A DNA stretch of 63,530 bases, taken from NCBI GenBank assembly GCA_007692665.1, contig REBP01000142.1, positions 1 through 63,530 of the forward strand, in the 5' to 3' direction. Made by a program: the position numbers and the translations under genes. The stretch comes from Gemmatimonadales bacterium. Its GTDB lineage: Bacteria; Gemmatimonadota; Gemmatimonadetes; Longimicrobiales; Gaopeijiaceae. Of this stretch, positions 9,545 to 17,459 are shown one piece after another. The notes below the pieces were generated by a model. That model had not been told where the DNA came from. It ran no database searches and worked only from the letters and a program-made list of their open reading frames with translations. The first letter of the stretch is position 1, and each line of letters starts with the position of its first letter.

Positions 9545-10858
9545 ATGTCGAACCCGATTCCGAACCTGTTCCGCTTTCCGGAGCTGAAGGACCGGATCCT
9601 CTTCACCCTGATGATCCTGCTGATCTATCGGGTGGGAGCCCATATCACGGCCCCGGGGGTGAATCTCCCCGCACTGCAGGCCCAGTTCGGAGCGCTCGAG
9701 GGTACCCTCTTCGGGATCTACGACATGTTCACGGGCGGGGGCCTCTCCCGGGCGACGATCTTCGCGCTCGGGATCATGCCGTACATCTCCGCCTCCATCA
9801 TGTTTCAGCTTCTCGCCGCGGTCTTCCCGACCGTGGAGAAGCTGCAGAAGGAGGGGGAGGAGGGCCGCAAGAAGCTGACGCAGTGGACCCGCTACACCAC
9901 GGTGGTGCTCTCCATCGCCCAGGCGTACGGATATTCCGTGTTCGTGGGCTCCATCGAGGGGGCCGTGGTCATCCCGAGCCTGATGTTCACCTTCACGACG
10001 GTCCTCACGCTCACCGTCGGTGCCATCTTCATCATGTGGCTCGGTGAGCAGATCACCGAGCACGGTGTCGGGAACGGGATGTCGCTGCTCATCTTCTTCT
10101 CGATCATCGAGGGTTTCCCGGCCGCGGTAGCCCGCACCTGGGAAGCGATGATGGTCGGCGAGATCGGCCTGGTTGCGATGATCGCGCTGCTTGCGGTGGT
10201 GATTGGTGTGACCGCAGGCGTGACCTCGATGACCATGGCGGCACGGCAGGTCCCGGTCCAGATTCCCAGGAAGGTGGTGGGGCGGGGACGAATCCAGGAG
10301 GGGCAGAAGAGCTTCATTCCCATCCGCGTGAACGCGGCCGGCGTGATGCCCATCATCTTTGCGCAGTCCTTCATCATCGTCCCCGGTACGCTGGCAGCCT
10401 TCACGAGCTCCGGGCTGATCGCCGACATCTCCGACATGTTCCAGCCCGGCAGCTGGCTCTACTACGGTACGTACGGCATCCTGACCATCTTCTTCACCTA
10501 CTTCTACACGGCCATCATCTTCAATCCCGTGGATCTCGCGGAGAACCTGAAGAAGCAGGGTGCGTTCATCCCCGGTGTGAAGCCCGGAAGCAGGACCGCC
10601 GAATACATCGATCGCGTGCTGACAAGGGTGACGCTTCCAGGCGCCATCTATCTGGCACTCATCGCGATCCTTCCGTTCTGGATCTTCGACCTGTTCAACA
10701 TCCAGACCTTCTTCTTCGGGGGAACCGGACTCCTCATCGTGGTCGGTGTGGGGCTGGACACGGTTCAGCGCGCGCAGCAGCACCTCCTTCTTCGCCATTA
10801 CGATGGCTTCATGAAGAAGGGCAGGGTCAAGGTGCGCGGTCGCCAGAACTACATGTAA
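9545..10858 (+). CDS. secY: Preprotein translocase subunit SecY
   Basis: 437 residues with ten predicted transmembrane helices; the protein-conducting channel of the Sec system in the inner membrane. Motifs: plug-region GIYDMFTGGGLSRATIFALGI, GNGMSLLIF in the middle and the cytosolic loop PVQIPRKVVGRGR. It works with SecA, which is also encoded in this window (37008-40343), and with SecE/SecG, not seen here. Standard position at the end of the spc block before adk. Confidence 0.98.
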   Translation: MSNPIPNLFRFPELKDRILFTLMILLIYRVGAHITAPGVNLPALQAQFGALEGTLFGIYDMFTGGGLSRATIFALGIMPYISASIMFQLLAAVFPTVEKLQKEGEEGRKKLTQWTRYTTVVLSIAQAYGYSVFVGSIEGAVVIPSLMFTFTTVLTLTVGAIFIMWLGEQITEHGVGNGMSLLIFFSIIEGFPAAVARTWEAMMVGEIGLVAMIALLAVVIGVTAGVTSMTMAARQVPVQIPRKVVGRGRIQEGQKSFIPIRVNAAGVMPIIFAQSFIIVPGTLAAFTSSGLIADISDMFQPGSWLYYGTYGILTIFFTYFYTAIIFNPVDLAENLKKQGAFIPGVKPGSRTAEYIDRVLTRVTLPGAIYLALIAILPFWIFDLFNIQTFFFGGTGLLIVVGVGLDTVQRAQQHLLLRHYDGFMKKGRVKVRGRQNYM

Positions 10859-10871
10859 GGGAGGGGCGCAG

Positions 10872-11543
10872 ATGGTGGTCATTCTCCTGGGTCCGCCCGG
10901 GGTTGGAAAGGGTACACAGGGCGCGCGCCTTGTGGATGATCTGGGGTGGGTCCGCATCGCGACGGGCGACCTTCTCAGGTCGGCCCGACGCGCGGGTTCG
11001 GAACTGGGAGACAAGGCCCGGGAGTACATGGACGCCGGTGAACTGGTCCCCGACGATCTCATCGTGGCGCTGGTCCGCGAACATCTCGAAAAGCTCGATC
11101 CCGAGGTGGGCGTCCTCTTCGACGGTTTCCCCCGGACGGTTCCGCAGGCCGTATCCCTGGATGCCATGCTGCCGGAGGTATCCCGGAAGGTCGACGGGGT
11201 CCTGCTCTTCGAGGCGCCGGACGACGTCCTCTTCAAGCGGATCAGCGGTCGCCGCTCCTCGCCGGAAGGGCGCGTCTACAATGTGTATTTCGATCCCCCG
11301 AAGGCAGACGGGGTCTGCGACGTGACAGGGTCTCCCCTTGTCCATCGGGAAGATGACCGCCCCGAGACGGTGGAGCGGCGCCTCGAGGTCTACCAGAAGC
11401 AGACCTCCCCGCTGATCTCCTATTACGACGCGGCGCCCACGAGGGTCATGAGGATCCAGGGAGACGGCGACATGGAAGAGGTCCGAGGGGCCGTCCGCGA
11501 GGCTCTGGCGACCGAACTGGGCGCAGGAGCCGCAGGGGCGTGA
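10872..11543 (+). CDS. adk: Adenylate kinase
   Basis: 223 residues; interconverts ATP+AMP and 2 ADP. The P-loop is GPPGVGKGTQ (residues 7-16), followed by the AMP-binding segment RIATGDLLR. A long LID domain is present (GRRSSPEGRVYN, then FDPPKADGVCD), without the four-cysteine zinc site of Gram-positive enzymes. It lies between secY and map, and the stop overlaps the map GTG by 4 nt. Confidence 0.97.
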   Translation: MVVILLGPPGVGKGTQGARLVDDLGWVRIATGDLLRSARRAGSELGDKAREYMDAGELVPDDLIVALVREHLEKLDPEVGVLFDGFPRTVPQAVSLDAMLPEVSRKVDGVLLFEAPDDVLFKRISGRRSSPEGRVYNVYFDPPKADGVCDVTGSPLVHREDDRPETVERRLEVYQKQTSPLISYYDAAPTRVMRIQGDGDMEEVRGAVREALATELGAGAAGA

Positions 11544-12328
11544 TCGAATTGAAGAGCGCGTCCGAGATCGAGCGGATGGCGGCGGCCGGGGCAATCATTC
11601 ATGCCCTGTTCGCCGAGCTCGAGCCCCGGGTGGTACCCGGCGCCACGACGCTGGATCTCGACAGCTTTGCCGAGGAGTTCATTCGGTCCCACGACGGAGC
11701 GATTCCGCTCTTCAAGGGGCAGTACGGCTTCCCCGGCTCGCTGTGCACTTCGATCAACGAGGAGGTCGTCCACGGGATTCCGTCGGCAGACCGCCCCCTG
11801 GTCGAGGGTGACATCGTGTCGGTGGATGTCGGTGTCCGGCTCGAGGGATGGTGCGGTGATTCCGCACGAACCTTCGGGGTCGGGAACATTGGGGCCCAGG
11901 CGGAGCTCCTGCTGGATGTGACGCGACGGTCGCTGGACGCTGCAGTCGCGGCGGCGGTTCCCGGAAACCACGTGGGAGACATCGGGGCTGCGGTGGAGAA
12001 GGCGGCCAGGGGGTCGGGGTTTCACATCATCCGTGACCTCGTCGGTCACGGGATCGGGAGGGAACTCCACGAGGACCCCCAGATTCCGAACCGGGGAAAG
12101 CCGGGAGACGGACCGGCGCTGCGGGAGGGAATGGTTGTCGCCATCGAGCCGATGATCGCCACGGGAACCTGGCGCATCCGCACGATGGAGGATGGGTGGA
12201 CCATGTCCACAGCCGACAACTCGCTGTCGGCGCATTTCGAGCACACGGTGGCCATCACGGCACGAGGTCCCCGGATCCTGACGGGACCAAGTGCTCCGGT
12301 CACCTCGACCCTTGAGATGGGTTCCTGA
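11540..12328 (+). CDS. map: Methionine aminopeptidase type I
   Basis: 262 residues starting with GTG; removes N-terminal Met from nascent proteins. The pita-bread fold metal ligands are visible: Asp in VDVGVR, Asp in GDSARTFG, His in [10 protein letters not shown], Glu in IEPM and Glu in FEHTVAI; the substrate His is in EEVVHGIPS. There is no N-terminal SH3-like extension, so it is type Ia. It overlaps adk by GTGA. The end of the gene carries the candidate rpmJ promoter. Confidence 0.97.
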   Translation: MIELKSASEIERMAAAGAIIHALFAELEPRVVPGATTLDLDSFAEEFIRSHDGAIPLFKGQYGFPGSLCTSINEEVVHGIPSADRPLVEGDIVSVDVGVRLEGWCGDSARTFGVGNIGAQAELLLDVTRRSLDAAVAAAVPGNHVGDIGAAVEKAARGSGFHIIRDLVGHGIGRELHEDPQIPNRGKPGDGPALREGMVVAIEPMIATGTWRIRTMEDGWTMSTADNSLSAHFEHTVAITARGPRILTGPSAPVTSTLEMGS

Positions 12329-12340
12329 AGGGGTTATACT
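12312..12340 (+). promoter_or_regulatory. Candidate sigma-70 promoter ahead of rpmJ
   Basis: TTGAGA (12312-12317) and TATACT (12335-12340) are separated by exactly 17 nt, each matching the consensus hexamer at 5 of 6 positions. The -35 box lies inside the 3' end of map. It would start transcription around 12347, 30 nt before rpmJ, giving the alpha operon its own promoter. Confidence 0.6.
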
Positions 12341-12375
12341 TCCAAGCTCTGCAACGTACGGACGGTGAGGATCCC

Positions 12376-12492
12376 ATGAAGGTCAGAAGTAGTGTCAAGC
12401 CAATCTGCGAACACTGCAAGGTGATTCGCCGTCGCGGAGTCGTTCGGATTATCTGCAAGCGGAATCCGCGTCACAAGCAGCGTCAGGGGTAA
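12376..12492 (+). CDS. rpmJ: 50S ribosomal protein L36, zinc type
   Basis: 38-residue L36, the smallest 50S protein. It reads [17 protein letters not shown] and ends [10 protein letters not shown]. Cys11, Cys14, Cys27 and His33 form the zinc site. A GGTGAGGA sequence precedes the ATG. It sits just before rpsM as in most bacteria. infA, often between map and rpmJ, is absent here. Confidence 0.96.
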   Translation: MKVRSSVKPICEHCKVIRRRGVVRIICKRNPRHKQRQG

Positions 12493-12498
12493 AGGCTC

Positions 12499-12879
12499 AT
12501 GGCAAGAATTGCGGGAGTCGACCTCCCTCGGAACAAGCGTATCGTCATCGCCCTCCAGTACATCTATGGAGTGGGCGAGACCCGCGCGAAGAAGCTTCTC
12601 GAGGCGGCGGGCGTGAGCCCGGACCTCCGGACCTACGACCTCTCCGAAGAGGACGTGAGCCGGCTGCGTCGCGAGATCGAACAGAACTTCAAGGTGGAAG
12701 GCGCGCTTCGCACCGAGATTTCCATGAACATCAAGCGTCTCATGGACATCGGGTGTTATCGCGGGCTCCGCCATCGGCGAGGCCTGCCGGTCCGAGGTCA
12801 GCGTACGCATACGAATGCGCGCACCCGGAAGGGCAAGGCCAAGTCCATCGCGGGCAAGAAGAAGGCGCCCCGGAAGTAA
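12499..12879 (+). CDS. rpsM: 30S ribosomal protein S13
   Basis: 126 residues. S13 is at the top of the 30S head and contacts P-site tRNA and L5. [15 protein letters not shown], the helix-hairpin-helix [19 protein letters not shown] and the basic C-terminal [20 protein letters not shown] are canonical. It starts 6 nt after rpmJ. Confidence 0.97.
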   Translation: MARIAGVDLPRNKRIVIALQYIYGVGETRAKKLLEAAGVSPDLRTYDLSEEDVSRLRREIEQNFKVEGALRTEISMNIKRLMDIGCYRGLRHRRGLPVRGQRTHTNARTRKGKAKSIAGKKKAPRK

Positions 12880-12903
12880 GCATTCAGCCTGAAGGATATT
12901 CTC

Positions 12904-13299
12904 TTGGCGAACAAGAAACAGGCGGCGAAGCCGCGACGAAGCAAGAAGGTTGTCGAAGCCGACGGTGTTGCACACATCCAGGCATCGTTCAACAACACCA
13001 TCGTGACGATCGCCGATTCGAAGGGTGACGTGATCACCTGGTCGAGCGCAGGGAAGGCGGGGTTCAAGGGGTCGAAGAAGTCGACCCCGTTCGCCGCGAC
13101 CATGGCCGCAGAGATCGCGGGGCGCGAAGCCTTCGGGATGGGGGTGCGCCGCGTCAGCGTGCGCGTCCAGGGACCGGGGTCGGGTCGCGAGTCGGCGATT
13201 CAGGCGCTGGCTGCCGCGGGACTTGCGGTGAAGTCGATCGAGGATGTGACGCCGCTCCCGCACAACGGGTGCCGGCCTCCGAAGAAGCGCCGGGTCTGA
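12904..13299 (+). CDS. rpsK: 30S ribosomal protein S11
   Basis: 131 residues. S11 lies on the 30S platform. The only plausible start giving the full basic N-terminus is TTG ([15 protein letters not shown]), with GAAGGATAT upstream. Conserved [18 protein letters not shown] and the C-terminal [18 protein letters not shown] are intact. A rare TTG start could moderate expression relative to rpsM. Confidence 0.95.
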   Translation: MANKKQAAKPRRSKKVVEADGVAHIQASFNNTIVTIADSKGDVITWSSAGKAGFKGSKKSTPFAATMAAEIAGREAFGMGVRRVSVRVQGPGSGRESAIQALAAAGLAVKSIEDVTPLPHNGCRPPKKRRV

Positions 13300-13435
13300 T
13301 TCCGGCGCGCTTTACAGGGTTTTCACGCACGTTTCATATCGCAAACGCAGCACTCCGGGGCGCCGGAGGCGGGCGGGGGCTCGTCTCCGTCCTCGCGTTT
13401 CAACGGACCTAGCTGGTCAGGACAGGTTTCTTTCG
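13300..13435 (+). promoter_or_regulatory. rpsD leader: candidate promoter and hairpins
   Basis: 136-nt gap, the longest inside the ribosomal block. It holds TTTACA (13311-13316) and a weak -10 (TCATAT, 13334-13339) at 17-nt spacing, then a perfect hairpin CTCCGG-GGCG-CCGGAG (13353-13368) and a short GACC/GGTC hairpin (13406-13418) just before the start. The start codon lacks a good Shine-Dalgarno. This layout would fit S4 autoregulation of rpsD, which is known in other bacteria; here it is inference only. Confidence 0.35.
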
Positions 13436-14071
13436 ATGGCTCGATATACCGGACCGGTCTGCAAGCTGTGCCGCCGTGAGGGGACGAAGCTCTTCCTCAA
13501 GGGCGCCAAGTGCTACACCGAGAAGTGCCCCGTCGACAGGCGGAGCTATCCCCCGGGTCAGCACGGCCCCGCACAGGCGCGTCGCCGCAAGCAGTCCGAC
13601 TATGCCCTGCAGCTTCGCGAGAAGCAGAAGGTTAAGCGGATCTATGGCCTCATCGAGGGCCAGTTCCGCAACCTGTTCGAGGCGGCGGCAAAGCGTGACG
13701 GCGTCACCGGCGCCAACCTTCTGGTTGGTCTCGAGACACGCCTGGACAACGTGGTTTTCCGGCTGGGGCTCGCTCCGAGCCGGAGTGCTGCGCGGCAGCT
13801 CGTTCGCCACCGCCATGTGCAGGTGAACGGCGAAATCGTCGACATCCCGTCCTACCGGGTTCGTTCCGGGCACGAGATCTCGATGAAGCCGGGCTCGAGG
13901 GACCTCTTTCCCGTGGAAGCCTCGCTTGCGGCGCGAACGCGGCCGCAGCTTGTGGAGTGGCTGACCCTGGACGAGAAGAACCGGGTCGCCCGCATGGTCC
14001 GCGAACCGACTCGGGACGACATTTCGGCCGATATCCAGGAGCAGCTCATCGTCGAGCTGTACTCGAAGTAA
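13436..14071 (+). CDS. rpsD: 30S ribosomal protein S4, zinc-type
   Basis: 211 residues. S4 nucleates 30S body assembly and is often a translational autorepressor. The N-terminus is the cysteine-containing (C+) form, with Cys9, Cys12, Cys26 and Cys31 in YTGPVCKLCRREG and KCYTEKCPVDRR. The S4 RNA-binding domain is at about residues 100-165 (RLDNVVFRLGLAPSRSAARQ). It is preceded by a 136-nt leader with hairpins. Confidence 0.97.
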   Translation: MARYTGPVCKLCRREGTKLFLKGAKCYTEKCPVDRRSYPPGQHGPAQARRRKQSDYALQLREKQKVKRIYGLIEGQFRNLFEAAAKRDGVTGANLLVGLETRLDNVVFRLGLAPSRSAARQLVRHRHVQVNGEIVDIPSYRVRSGHEISMKPGSRDLFPVEASLAARTRPQLVEWLTLDEKNRVARMVREPTRDDISADIQEQLIVELYSK

Positions 14072-14140
14072 TTCGCTCCAAGAATGCAGACGGGGGACCG
14101 GTTGGGTCTCCCGTGTGGCCCCGGGCATGGGAGGAAACTG

Positions 14141-15190
14141 GTGGAGATTGATCTTACGGGACTCGTGCTTCCCGAGAAGGTGGAAACCGAGGATACGTCC
14201 GACGCAGGTCGCATCGGGCGCTTCGTCATCGAGCCGCTGGAACGCGGTTTCGGGCATACGCTGGGCAACTCGGTACGCCGGGTGCTCCTCTCCTCCCTTC
14301 GGGGGTCCGCGGTCTGGGCATTCCGGATCAACGGGGTGGTGCATGAGCACCAGACCGTCGAGGGTGTGATGGAGGACGTTCACCAGGTCATCCAGAACCT
14401 CAAGAGTCTCGTCGTGGTCCTCGACGATGACGTGGACGAGGCTACGCTGGAGATCTCCAGCAAGGTTGCGGGTGCGGTCACCGCCGGCATGGTCAAGGCG
14501 AAGTCGGGTGTGCGGGTACTGGACGAGGGTCACCACATCCTCACGCTGCAGGAAGACCGGGATTTCCACATGGAGCTCCGGGTCAAGAAGGGGCGAGGCG
14601 TCGACCTCGCGGACCAGCATCCGCTGGAGAAGGGCTCACCGGTGGATCTGGTGCGGATCGATGCGATCTACAACCCGGTCCGGCGCGCCAACTTCGAGGT
14701 CCGTGAGACCCGGGTGGGCCAGCGTACCGACTTTGATCGTCTCACGCTCGACGTCGAAACTGACGGGTCTGTCCGACCGGCCGACGCCGTGGCCACGGCC
14801 GCAGAGCTGGTGCGGCGGCACATGGATTATCTCCTCCACTTCCGTACCGGAGGGATGCAGAAGGCTGCACCGGACGGCGGGGTGGAGGTGTCCGAGCGGC
14901 TCAGAGACCTGTTCGACCGCCCCATCGAGGACCTGGCGGAGCTTTCCGTGCGGTCCCGGAATTCTCTGCAGAAGGAGAACATCCGCACGCTCGGGGAGCT
15001 GATCCGGAAGACCGAGGACGAGATGCTGAACATCGAGAACTTCGGGAAGAAGTCCCTGAAGGAAATCCAGGACTTCCTTGCCGAGCATCAGCTCCGCTTC
15101 GGCATGCAGATTCGACAGGGTGAAAGTGGTGCTCTCTTCTTCATGGAAGAGGAAGCTGGTGCTGGAACCACGGATTCCGCCGACGAGTAG
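14141..15190 (+). CDS. rpoA: RNA polymerase alpha subunit
   Basis: 349 residues. The N-terminal dimerisation domain has ERGFGHTLGNSVRRVLLSSL, the scaffold for beta and beta-prime. The C-terminal domain has ELSVRSRNSLQKENI and ENFGKKSLKEI, which bind UP-elements and activators. GTG 14141 (VEIDLTGLVLPEKVE) was preferred over an ATG at 14084, because it has GGGAGG 6 nt upstream and matches family length. A short acidic tail ends the protein. Confidence 0.97.
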   Translation: MEIDLTGLVLPEKVETEDTSDAGRIGRFVIEPLERGFGHTLGNSVRRVLLSSLRGSAVWAFRINGVVHEHQTVEGVMEDVHQVIQNLKSLVVVLDDDVDEATLEISSKVAGAVTAGMVKAKSGVRVLDEGHHILTLQEDRDFHMELRVKKGRGVDLADQHPLEKGSPVDLVRIDAIYNPVRRANFEVRETRVGQRTDFDRLTLDVETDGSVRPADAVATAAELVRRHMDYLLHFRTGGMQKAAPDGGVEVSERLRDLFDRPIEDLAELSVRSRNSLQKENIRTLGELIRKTEDEMLNIENFGKKSLKEIQDFLAEHQLRFGMQIRQGESGALFFMEEEAGAGTTDSADE

Positions 15191-15216
15191 ACAAGCTCGC
15201 TTCCGGCTGATATATC
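15188..15216 (+). promoter_or_regulatory. Candidate promoter ahead of rplQ
   Basis: TAGACA (15188-15193, 5/6) and TATATC (15211-15216, 4/6) are 17 nt apart, and the -10 is immediately preceded by TGA, an extended -10 (TGN) element. The -35 overlaps the rpoA stop codon. It could uncouple rplQ and the genes after it from the alpha operon. Confidence 0.45.
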
Positions 15217-15242
15217 GGTAGCTTGAATCAGGAACAACAATC

Positions 15243-15608
15243 ATGCGGCATCGCAAGAAGGGACGGGCTCTCTCCCGTACGGCCAGTCATCGCAAGGCCA
15301 CGCTCCGGAACCTGGCAACAAGCCTGTTTCTCCACGAGCGAATCGAGACGACGACGGCGAAGGCCAAGGAACTCCGTCCCTACGCGGAGCGCCTCATCAC
15401 GCTCGCGCGCCGGGGGGACCTACATGCCCGCCGGCTGGCGGCCCGGTCCGTTCAGGACCGGGACGTGCTGGGGAAGCTTTTCAACGACATCGCACCCCGG
15501 TTCGAGGGGCGTCCGGGTGGCTACACCCGGATCCTCAAGCTGGGGACGCGAAAGGGGGACGCAGCAGAGATGGCGCTGATTGAACTCGTTGAGCGACCCG
15601 ACGCCTGA
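15243..15608 (+). CDS. rplQ: 50S ribosomal protein L17
   Basis: 121 residues, standard. L17 surrounds the tunnel exit. [20 protein letters not shown], the central [20 protein letters not shown] and the C-terminal [20 protein letters not shown] are canonical. Last gene of the alpha operon, 52 nt after rpoA, with the candidate promoter in that gap. GGAACAACAATC gives only a weak ribosome-binding site. Confidence 0.97.
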   Translation: MRHRKKGRALSRTASHRKATLRNLATSLFLHERIETTTAKAKELRPYAERLITLARRGDLHARRLAARSVQDRDVLGKLFNDIAPRFEGRPGGYTRILKLGTRKGDAAEMALIELVERPDA

Positions 15609-15630
15609 CAACCCTGGAGAACGGAAGACC

Positions 15631-16161
15631 ATGGCCCAGCAGACCAGTGAGAAGCTTCGTTTCCCCCTCATGATCCTTGCGGCGCTTTCCATCGCAGGGT
15701 TCGTCTGGTGGCTTTCGGTCTTCACCGAGCCCACGCAGTTTGCCGTCGCACAGGAGGAGAACGCGGAGGAGGCCAATGCCGCGCCTTCACTCGCGCTCGG
15801 GACCTTCGAGCAGCGCGCCGGCGAGATGGTGGGTTCCCGTGTGCGGCTCGAGGGGATGGAGGTCGCCACCTCCATCGGCCCCCGCGCCTTTCTGACGTCG
15901 CTTCCCGAAGGTACACCGTACGTCGTACGGCTCATGCCTGCGGCCGGTGACCTGCTCGTCACGGGTGGTGAGGTCATGGACCTTGTCGGGACGGTCCGAG
16001 CCATGTCCGACGACGTCCTCGACGCCTGGGAGGCGGAGGGCGTCATCACGGATCCCACCGCGCGGGACATCGCCGGGTTCGGGGCCACTTTTCTGGAGGC
16101 CGAAGCCGTGACGCTTCGAGCTGCCACCGAAACGCCGCCCGGCGGCGACGACGATCTCTGA
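15631..16161 (+). CDS. Hypothetical single-span membrane protein
   Basis: 176 residues, function unrecognised. Residues about 12-31 form one hydrophobic helix ([20 protein letters not shown]) after a short polar N-terminus, then an acidic linker and a soluble domain of about 110 residues. The soluble part alternates short beta-like segments ([27 protein letters not shown]), which recalls a small OB-like barrel facing the periplasm; that fold guess is weak. ATG 15631 with GGAGAACGGAAG upstream was preferred over an ATG 51 nt earlier that overlaps rplQ. It sits between rplQ and rpmB, so is likely co-expressed with them. Confidence 0.7.
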   Translation: MAQQTSEKLRFPLMILAALSIAGFVWWLSVFTEPTQFAVAQEENAEEANAAPSLALGTFEQRAGEMVGSRVRLEGMEVATSIGPRAFLTSLPEGTPYVVRLMPAAGDLLVTGGEVMDLVGTVRAMSDDVLDAWEAEGVITDPTARDIAGFGATFLEAEAVTLRAATETPPGGDDDL

Positions 16162-16214
16162 CGCCGGTTCCCCGCCCAGGCGGGGCCGACTCTCTGAACA
16201 AGGGTTTCAAGAAG

Positions 16215-16439
16215 ATGGCACGTATCTGCGCAGTGTGTGGCAAGGGCCCCTCCACGGGGAACAACGTGAGCCACGCCAACAACAAGACGAAGCGGCGCTG
16301 GTTGCCCAACCTCCAGACCGTCCGCGTGCTGGGTGCGGATGGCCAGCCGACGCGCATTCGCGTGTGCACTTCGTGCATCTCGGCAGGAAAGATCACGAAG
16401 GCACCCGCCCGGAAGGCGACGGCCCCGGGTCAGGGCTGA
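16215..16439 (+). CDS. rpmB: 50S ribosomal protein L28, zinc type
   Basis: 74 residues. L28 near the E-site, in the zinc-binding form: Cys5, Cys8, Cys51 and Cys54 ([12 protein letters not shown] and RVCTSC). [17 protein letters not shown] is the family core. A small GC hairpin (CCCCGC/GCGGGG, 16170-16185) lies in the gap before it. It is followed by the strong hairpin at 16495, probably its terminator. Confidence 0.96.
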   Translation: MARICAVCGKGPSTGNNVSHANNKTKRRWLPNLQTVRVLGADGQPTRIRVCTSCISAGKITKAPARKATAPGQG

Positions 16440-16494
16440 TTCGCCCGGTACCGGCACCCGACATGAGTCCGGTCGAGCCGTTCTCTGACGACAG

Positions 16495-16523
16495 CCCCCT
16501 CGGCGCCTCCGGCGCCGAGGGGG
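16495..16523 (+). terminator. Terminator-like perfect hairpin after rpmB
   Basis: A perfect 13-bp stem: CCCCCTCGGCGCC (16495-16507), loop TCC, GGCGCCGAGGGGG (16511-16523), followed by TTCG rather than a T-run. It lies 56 nt after the rpmB stop and probably ends the ribosomal transcription unit. It overlaps the open frame upstream of the proposed hemD start. Confidence 0.6.
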
Positions 16524-16531
16524 TTCGTGCG

Positions 16532-17302
16532 TTGCGGGTGGCGGTAACCCGCCCCTTATCGGGAGAACGTCTGGAAAACCTGCTGCGGGATGCCGGCCAC
16601 GCGCCGGTGCACTTTCCGTTGACGAGGATCGAGGCTCCCTCGGACCCCCGCCCCCTCGCGCGGGGTGCTCGCGCGCTCCTCCGGGGAGAAATGGATGTTC
16701 TTCTCCTCACGTCGGTCCGGGCTGTCCGGTCCCTCGCCCAGGCGCTGGAGACCGTGGCCGAAGGCCCGTGGCGCCGCCCCGAAGGCCTCCAGGTCTGGGT
16801 CATCGGGGATGCGACGGGGGCTGCCGCGGCGAGGATGGGCCTCGTCCCGGACCGGATCCCGGAGCATTTCGTTGCCGAGCAGCTCCTGGAGGAGGCGAGT
16901 TCGTGGGCGCGCCTCGACGGCTTGAGGATCCTGTTCCCCCGCGCGGCAGCAGGGCGCTCGCTTCTCCCCGAGACGCTGGCCCGCGCCGGTGCCACGGTTA
17001 CCCTGGTGGAGGCGTACCGGTCGGTGGACGACGGGGAGGAGGCGGACCGCCTCGTCCGGGCCATGGGCCGGGGCGAGCTGGACCTGGTCACGCTGACGGC
17101 CGGATCCCAGGCGCGCGTGCTGGCCCGGGCCATGCGAGGGACAAGGCCCGCACTCCGTTGCGCCGTGCCCATGGTTGCCATCGGGCCCGCCACCCGAATG
17201 GCCATGGTCGCGGCGGGACTTCCGGAGCCCACCGTGGCGGCCCCCCACACCGTGGAAGGGGTGGTGGCCGCCGTGAAAACCGTGGCCGGAGGCTTGCAGT
17301 GA
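16532..17302 (+). CDS. hemD: Uroporphyrinogen-III synthase
   Basis: About 256 residues from the TTG at 16532 (MRVAVTRPLSGERLENLL), the typical family length. HemD closes and inverts hydroxymethylbilane to uroporphyrinogen III in tetrapyrrole synthesis. Two-domain HemD pattern: N-terminal VAVTRPLSGERL, LLLTSVRAVRSL, then DGLRILFPRAAAGRSLLPE and the C-terminal VAIGPATRMAMVAAGLP. The frame is also open from ATG 16463, but that start would place a 13-bp hairpin in the first codons; GAGGGGG 8 nt upstream suits TTG 16532. hemC is not adjacent; hemB and hemA are elsewhere in the window. Confidence 0.8.
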   Translation: MRVAVTRPLSGERLENLLRDAGHAPVHFPLTRIEAPSDPRPLARGARALLRGEMDVLLLTSVRAVRSLAQALETVAEGPWRRPEGLQVWVIGDATGAAAARMGLVPDRIPEHFVAEQLLEEASSWARLDGLRILFPRAAAGRSLLPETLARAGATVTLVEAYRSVDDGEEADRLVRAMGRGELDLVTLTAGSQARVLARAMRGTRPALRCAVPMVAIGPATRMAMVAAGLPEPTVAAPHTVEGVVAAVKTVAGGLQ

Positions 17303-17459
17303 AGGTGCCGGCTTCCCCCCTGCCGGATACCCGGATCCTGGGCTGCCACCTCCCGCGGGAGCTGTTCGCTCCTCCTGCGCCGCCCGGGTCCTCGGCGGGA
17401 GCCTCGCTTTCGTCCGACCCGACCCCCTGAATCTTTCTTACCTCTGCTCCGGACACGAT

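Noticed and set aside
9077-11236. Open frame of about 719 codons on the minus strand
   Set aside because: Antisense to rplO, secY and adk; composition is low-complexity and shows no domain.
17299-17430. 43-codon frame starting at a GTG that overlaps the hemD stop
   Set aside because: Overlap style matches real neighbours, but the translation is Pro/Ser/Ala-rich with no recognisable motif, so it was not called a gene.
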